In this document: positions 59,045-64,000 of the stretch, in pieces
Position numbering within the stretch: position 1 is the first letter of the stretch
How the letters are laid out: every line of letters begins with the position of its first letter
DNA from: Atriophallophorus winterbourni
Lineage: Eukaryota > Platyhelminthes > Trematoda > Plagiorchiida > Microphallidae
Direction: 5' to 3'
Length of the DNA stretch: 64,000 bases
Assembly (NCBI GenBank): GCA_013407085.1
Contig: JACCGJ010001422.1
Location: forward strand, 1 to 64,000
Translations under genes and position numbers: made by a program
Notes under the pieces: model-generated
Told to the model about the DNA's origin: nothing
What the model saw: the letters and a program-made list of their open reading frames with translations, nothing else
Databases searched by the model: none

Positions 59045-59770
59045 GCAAGTAACGACTTGGGCAGCTCCAGCCAGTGCGACAAGGCTGCAAGAACCGCGAT
59101 CCACAGTGTTGGTCTTCCGAGTCGACTTTTCAGACCCTTTGACCGACGAATATTTCCACAGCTACTGTCCGCTTACATCCACCCCCGCTCGAATATGCGG
59201 TCATCGTGTGGCATCCGTGGCTCCAACAAAACACGAACGCCCTCGAACAGCCACAACGGCGAGCAACAAAGCTTATCAACGGCTTTCAAAACATGTCCTA
59301 CGAAAAACGGCTGCAGTATAGCGGCCTCTTCTCAATACGCTAACGACTCCTCCGCAGAGATTTGCTTTTGGCCTTTCGCATTCTCACTGAGAATCAGCAT
59401 CCTTGCAAGTCCCTGATGCCTTTATCCAATCGACACAATCATGGTGGGCGCAATCTCAAGATCGCTCATCAGAACAGCCGATTGAACTGTCGAAGGTATT
59501 TCCTACCCCTTTGCCTATGCCGTGTCTGGAACGCTCTCCCACCGGAGGTGGTAGGTGCAGAGTCACTGTCCTCGTTTAAGCAACGCCTAGACAAACACAT
59601 ATGACAATCGACTTTCGAGTGACTTTCGTTTATCTTTCACCATTCCAATCTACCCCCACTATACTTACATACCACTCATATAGCTATAACCGACTAACAC
59701 TTTTCCAGTCTTTTCTCCCCAGCTTACAAGGATCAACGATGCTAACGCCAAAGCAACTATCCGCAAGTCC
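59045..59770 (+). pseudogene. LINE family C, 3' half, right arm
   Basis: Mirror of 58205-58960: FRPFDRRIFPQLLSAYIHPR at 59130-59190, the RT C-terminal tail at 59362-59604 ending LDKHI and stop, then 3' UTR. Its first 100 bases differ from the left arm by roughly a quarter of positions; from about 59140 the two are nearly identical. Confidence 0.82.
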
Positions 59771-59771
59771 G

Positions 59772-62200
59772 TCATGCACTGGAGGACGTGGCGGTGACTT
59801 CTTCAGGTGATGTGGATAGACCCGAGGGTGTCTTGAGCGAAGGGATGCCTGTTTTCACTTTCCTCCGAGCGTTGATCTCCGTATATAGCAGCTTAGGGTT
59901 GTCTAGAAGTCTCAAGGTTAGCTGTTGTTGATAAAGGAATTGATCATCACTGGTTTCGCAATAATCTGTAGAATTCCCAGTTCTCTGGAATGGGGCATCG
60001 AGAGAAATTATGCCATGCAAGATTCCGTAGTGCAATCATTTTTCTGGTTCGGCTTCTAATTGTCGGTCGGTCGTGTTTTGTTGGTATTGCCTTCATCGTC
60101 GACGATAGGTGAAGTAATGTGCCATCTTGTAACAAAAAACTCCAAGCAGTATCAAGTTGCGCAGTATGTAGCAAGTCCCACGTGTTCGCGGCAACAAGCT
60201 CACGTAGTAGCGTGTAGTTCGTAGTCCTCCGAGTAATGGTGTCTGGTATCCCCGCAAAATGAGAGTAGCACAGGTAGTCAAATACGACATGATCAACATG
60301 ACCCAGTGGTGGTTCGATCGACATGTTTTAGAACATCAGTTCTTCGGCTGCTTCATATAATTCCGGCTGATCGACCTCGGGTGTTGGGTCGGTAATTTTT
60401 TGCTCAGATCTAATCCGATTGATATCGATAGACGATCGAAGGCGAATTTCTGAAGGAGTTTTCTATCGGTTCACATACCAAAAGTCGAGCGCCAACGTGA
60501 CCATACTTTCGTACTGGAATGTCATCTTGGTAATTCGGGGGCACTGCCTTTGTAGTTCGGTGACTTAGGTAGGCGTTTAAGCGATGTTGTGAGTGTTCCC
60601 GTTATGTCAGATTGCTGTTGTATGAAACGCCATTGCTCACAGTCGTGGATGTTGTTTTTGCATTCGTCAGTGTCGGAAAACTCTGGAATGCCGTGTACAT
60701 ATATGCTACGTTTGTCACTGTCATGCTTCCAGTCAAAAGAGGGTTTTTTCTTGGCTTGCCGTGCTGCCCATGGTAGGTCCGCGAAGATGCGGATTGGGGT
60801 AGGGGAGAGAAGCATGGTTTCAGCTGCTTCAAGGGACTTTATGTGACACGGAGAAGTCTGGGTTCTCCTAGGTGAGGCGAATTCGTAGGCCTGGACTAAC
60901 CCACCACGCTATCGGCTTCCGAGGAAACTGGAAGGGTACGGCAAATTTGACCCCATTGCGAAAAGTCTTCAGATAGACGTTCTTTGAAACACGGCGACTT
61001 GGATTCGGGTACATTTGTGCAGATTACTATCATTCTCCCATCCCGAGAATTCTGCATATGGTTTTTATGTTGATTAGCAGGAGGACGTGTTGCATCCATC
61101 GAATAGACTAATTGTGGCTTCGAGATATGGAGATCAATAGGCACACGAGGTGACGCAGCAATAACTTCGGAGTAGCCAAGCTTGGTGGCAATCTTGGGGC
61201 GGATAATCTTTTTCTTCTTCTTGAGAGACGATAGAGGGTCAAGCTCTTGTAAGCCGCATCTCTTTATATCAGCAACATAGTCCAGGAGAACCTCAGTTGT
61301 ACAGTTTCGCCGTGATTACAAGCAGTACCTTATCCACTATTTGCTTGAATTGGTTTTCAGATGTTGATGAAATAACCTCTTCCGGAAGCGCATTCCACAA
61401 GTTAAAAATTCTTGTTAAGAGTGTGAATCCCTGTATTAGGCGTAGTGTCCTTCGCGTTTGAAGATTTAGAGCATAGCCACGGGTTCTTGAGTCCGCCGCG
61501 AGAGGGAAAAACTCGAGCAGCTCGTCACCATAAGCTCCCAGTAATATGCGACGAGTTATCAGCAGGTCGTAGCGCACGCACCGATTACTGAGAGACATGA
61601 GGATGAGGCGTTGAACTCTCTCCACATAAGGAATTGATTTCAATCTTTGTACTCTTTTCGTCGCCCGCCTTTGAACTTTTCCAACTGGTCACGTTCTCCC
61701 TTAGTTTGTGGATAGGTGGCTGGCAAACCCTATTCCAAAACTGGTCTCACGTATGTGGAATAAAGAATGCGAAACATTTGTGGAGTAATCGCCGAGAACG
61801 ACCGACTAATAGCCTACCATGCTCGGTTTGCAGCAGCAGCTTTTCTGTTCGTATCCTCCATGGATATAAGCGTCCTTAGAAGAATAAGGTTATGTTGAAC
61901 AGTTGGCGAACTTTGTTTCGAGTAGTTTCACGCGTGCTCCCAGTGACGAGATGATCTCTTTCTGCTGATCGAGCAAAGTAAGCAGAGAGCGGATAATCGG
62001 TTTTTAGGAACCGTGTACGCGAAAACATGTTAAGTTTGTGCTCTGTCGATGCTCTTTTAATTTTGACGTTGATAACCCGAAACCACGTGGAGCAACTGCT
62101 ACACTCAATTCCTTCAGAGAAGGCTATGGAGCATTCTTCCTTGCCACAAATGTTGGCGTTTGGCAAGATCCTCGTTCGTTTTTTGCTGGATTTATGCTCT
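59772..62200 (-). pseudogene. LINE family C, 5' half, right arm, with ORF1 start
   Basis: Mirror of 56640-58200 on the minus strand (59772-61205 and about 61871-62075), with scattered substitutions such as GHVDHVVFDYL for GHADHVVFDYL. Unlike the left arm it continues upstream to an ATG at 62166. That stretch reads ICGKEECSIAFSEGIECSSC followed by STWF, a PHD/zinc-finger-like spacing of Cys residues found in ORF1 of some CR1-like elements. The frame is interrupted by the insertion at 61206-61870 and has lost the endonuclease front and the RT core. Confidence 0.78.
61206..61870 (-). mobile_element. Family B LINE 3' fragment inserted in the right arm
   Basis: The left arm is continuous where this lies (ggatattgtccttagaag). 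The insertion ends on its 3' side in a TTC-rich tail (tctttttcttcttcttgaga, plus strand). It encodes NRAWYAISRSFSAITPQMFR (61840-61780), then the RT C-terminal tail with YDLLITRRILLGAYGDELLE and TRIFNLWNALPEEVIS (61380-61430). GGATA at 61201-61205 and ggatat at 61862-61867 may be a short target duplication. Sequence of the same family lies at 50.4-53.6 kb. Confidence 0.82.
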
Positions 62201-62229
62201 ACTTTTATTGAAGGTTGGCTTTCACCCGT

Positions 62230-63680
62230 TGTTTTACATTAAATGAAACCTCGAGTAACCTTACTGTAAGAACGGAGGTTCGTGTTTGATTCAATATCAG
62301 CCATGATGACAAAAATATAATAAAATATAAAAATCTATCACGACCGAAAATGTTGAACTTGCGCGCCAGGTAAATCGATCAATCACGACCCACCGTGTTG
62401 ACTCCCGATATGCGCTGAACCTTCTGACGTTGGTCGTTCATTTGTACATAGATCTGTGGAAGGAGAGCTTTGTGAATCTCCGTTGAGCCCGCTCTAGGAC
62501 GTGATGATCACGCTTTAGCCATGAAGACCAAACGGAGAACTCATATTCGAGGTGTGTTTCTGACGTAGTAGTAGCGAGGGAAAGTGGCGGCGGTCAAAAC
62601 ACCCGAAGACCCTTTTGAGGAGCCCAACGTTGCTATTGGCGACTGAGGATGAGAGGGAACATTGTACTGAGCAACTAGGATCACTTTGAACCAATACGCC
62701 AAGGTCTTTTTCTAACATACTCACCTATAGTTCGACGCACCCTACCTTGTACCTAGGTTTGCCAGGGTGAGATCGGCATTTTTGTGGGTTGAAAGTGAGC
62801 TTGTTCGACATTGCGCAGTTATGAATGGAGGTAAGATCCGTCCGCAGGTCATCACAATCATTCGAGAAAGAGAGGATGCGCTGCGAACATGAGAAACAGT
62901 GAGTTCACACATGCTCCAATGTCGTCAAAGAACATCAAAAAAGACGCGGATCGAGTACAGAGCCCTGTGGAAATCCGCATTGTATTAAAAGGCAATCAAA
63001 AGCATGTGTCTGACGTTAACGCGAAGTGTCATTGAGCTGAGTGGGTTACCAATTCCAAGTAGGCCAAGCTTTTGAAGTAAAATAGCGTAGTTAACCACGG
63101 TCAAAAGATTTGGAGAAATTCAGGTATATAACATCAACACCATAACTTACATCGACAGCTTCGGTTCAGCTGTCTCGCTCCAAAAGCCGGTTTGTTGTAC
63201 AGGAGTTTTGCGGCGAACGCCATGTTGTTCGATAGCGACAGGATTCGTGTTCTCGATGAAAGCTATCAAATCGTCGGGTTCAATATATACAATACAATAC
63301 AAACAAACAACAATACAATATTTGGTAAGCACAGGGAACAGAGTGACTACGTGATATTTCGCAGGATCACTGCGGATTTCACATTTATAGATTGGGGTAA
63401 TGATTCCCTGTTTCCGAAATTCGGGAGCATGGGAGGTATCGAACAAACGTTGGAAGTACATGGAAAGTGGTTCAAAAGGTTGTGCAGCAACCGGACGCAA
63501 TGCTTTCGGTGTGATTCGGCCTACTCCCGGTGATGAATTTTCACGGAGCCTCATGATCTCTTCATATACGCGTTTAGCGGTGAACAGAATAGTCGAGAGT
63601 CTAGGTGAGGGTGGGGTGATATTGAACCAGGATGGTTGGCAATAGTGATCCTTCAGGGTTTTTGCGGCTTCCGTAAAAGT
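62230..63680 (-). pseudogene. Degenerate LINE (RT), 3' side on the left
   Basis: Minus-strand pieces: RLRENSSPGVGRITPKALRP (63551-63490), QGIITPIYKCEIRSDPAKYH (63420-63360), a YLNFSKSFDR-like first catalytic segment near 63120-63090 and GFPQGSVLDPRLF near 62970-62935. NKLTFNPQKC follows near 62800, then KDLGVLVQSDPSCSVQC (62710-62660) and LLKRVFGCFDRRHFPSLLL (62620-62560). It resembles the family C RT tail. A foreign-looking ataca-rich stretch (about 63281-63322) interrupts it. It is not functional. Confidence 0.78.
63281..63322. repeat. Short simple repeat (AATACA/AACAAAC-rich)
   Basis: tatatacaatacaatacaaa, then caaacaacaatacaatat, within a LINE remnant. Confidence 0.8.
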
Positions 63681-64000
63681 TGATGTGGAGCCGCCTCAAA
63701 TTTTCAGTTGAGGATAACATTTTTCACATTTCTTTTGTCGTTTATATAACGGTGTAGCAATTTTAGGTTGTTCAGAAACCGTGCAGTTAACTTCTTATGG
63801 TGATTCAGCCTATCTTAGCACCGTTTCAAATTACGCGGGAGTACTTCTATCATTATCAGTAACACAGGGCGATCGTCGATCAAGTGGAAACAAATGCCTA
63901 GCTTTTTTCGGAGATGTTGTTAAAAACACCATCCACAACCAGGATTGTTATGTAGGAATCACAAGCGTGTGTACCTGTGAATGGAATATATGTCAATATT
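63681..64000. other. End of window, no feature supported
   Basis: No reading frame, repeat or motif recognised. Confidence 0.4.

Larger units (their letters stand above)
59043..62075. repeat. Right arm of the large inverted repeat
   Basis: Reverse complement of 56567-58962, interrupted at 61206-61870 by a family B LINE fragment that the left arm lacks. Homology ends at about 62073 (ttgataacccga, with left-arm partner at 56567), beyond which the LINE 5' end continues only on this side. Confidence 0.92.

Noticed and set aside
56567..62075. Treating the large inverted repeat as a pure assembly error
   Set aside because: Arm-specific insertions, scattered substitutions and a diverged inner segment are not expected from a simple read-through artefact, although long-read confirmation would be needed to exclude it.
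1..64000. CRISPR arrays, prokaryotic operons, riboswitches or phage-like systems
   Set aside because: Spliced genes, HMG-box and PQ-loop eukaryotic proteins and LINEs show this is nuclear eukaryotic DNA; no direct-repeat/spacer array was seen.

Overview
The window is eukaryotic, AT-rich and repeat-heavy. The best guess is a parasitic flatworm, probably a trematode. Three things point that way: one gene has introns of 29 and 34 nt at its 5' end and kilobase introns further 3' (a layout known from schistosome genes), LINE fragments dominate the accessory sequence, and DNA transposon remnants lie between them. The species cannot be named from sequence alone.

Only two host genes can be supported. 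(1) A SoxB-type HMG-box transcription factor on the + strand, 3714-13281. It has two coding exons joined in phase 0 across a 6.9 kb intron and gives about 900 aa, with a very long N-terminal extension before the HMG box. (2) A full-length homologue of MPDU1 on the - strand, 47177-43299. It has five coding exons, 249 aa, PQ-loop motifs and a C-terminal KKXX signal. MPDU1 is needed for use of dolichol-linked mannose and glucose in the ER. The two genes have no visible functional link.

Layout: 1-0.5 kb, a (TATG)n microsatellite. 1.5-2.85 kb, an internally deleted pogo/Tigger transposon nested in a hairpin MITE. 3.7-13.3 kb, the Sox gene, whose intron holds a foldback element. 13.3-18.6 kb, nothing recognisable apart from a 44-bp tandem duplication. 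18.6-28.1 kb, a TIR repeat family, a truncated piggyBac-like transposon, a complete 578-bp piggyBac-type MITE with TTAA duplications, and two degenerate LINEs. 28.1-32.7 kb, CR1/Jockey-like LINE copies, two of them tail to tail. 34.4-35.0 kb, a degenerate tandem repeat with a conserved core. 36.3-38.2 kb, the best-preserved LINE, with a 580-codon open RT frame. 38.9-39.6 kb, an RTE-like remnant. 42-59 kb, about ten copies of a SINE-like repeat, several of them inside MPDU1 introns. 47503-48502, an assembly gap of exactly 1000 N. 50.4-63.7 kb, almost entirely LINE and LTR-element debris, including an inverted repeat with arms of about 2.4 kb centred near 59.0 kb, one arm of which was later interrupted by another LINE.

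There is no CRISPR array, operon or other prokaryotic-style system. The points most worth following up are the Sox architecture, the micro-introns of MPDU1, the large LINE palindrome, the two transposons that keep only their N-terminal coding part, and the repeat family carrying a constant CTGATGA-N13-GAAAC core.
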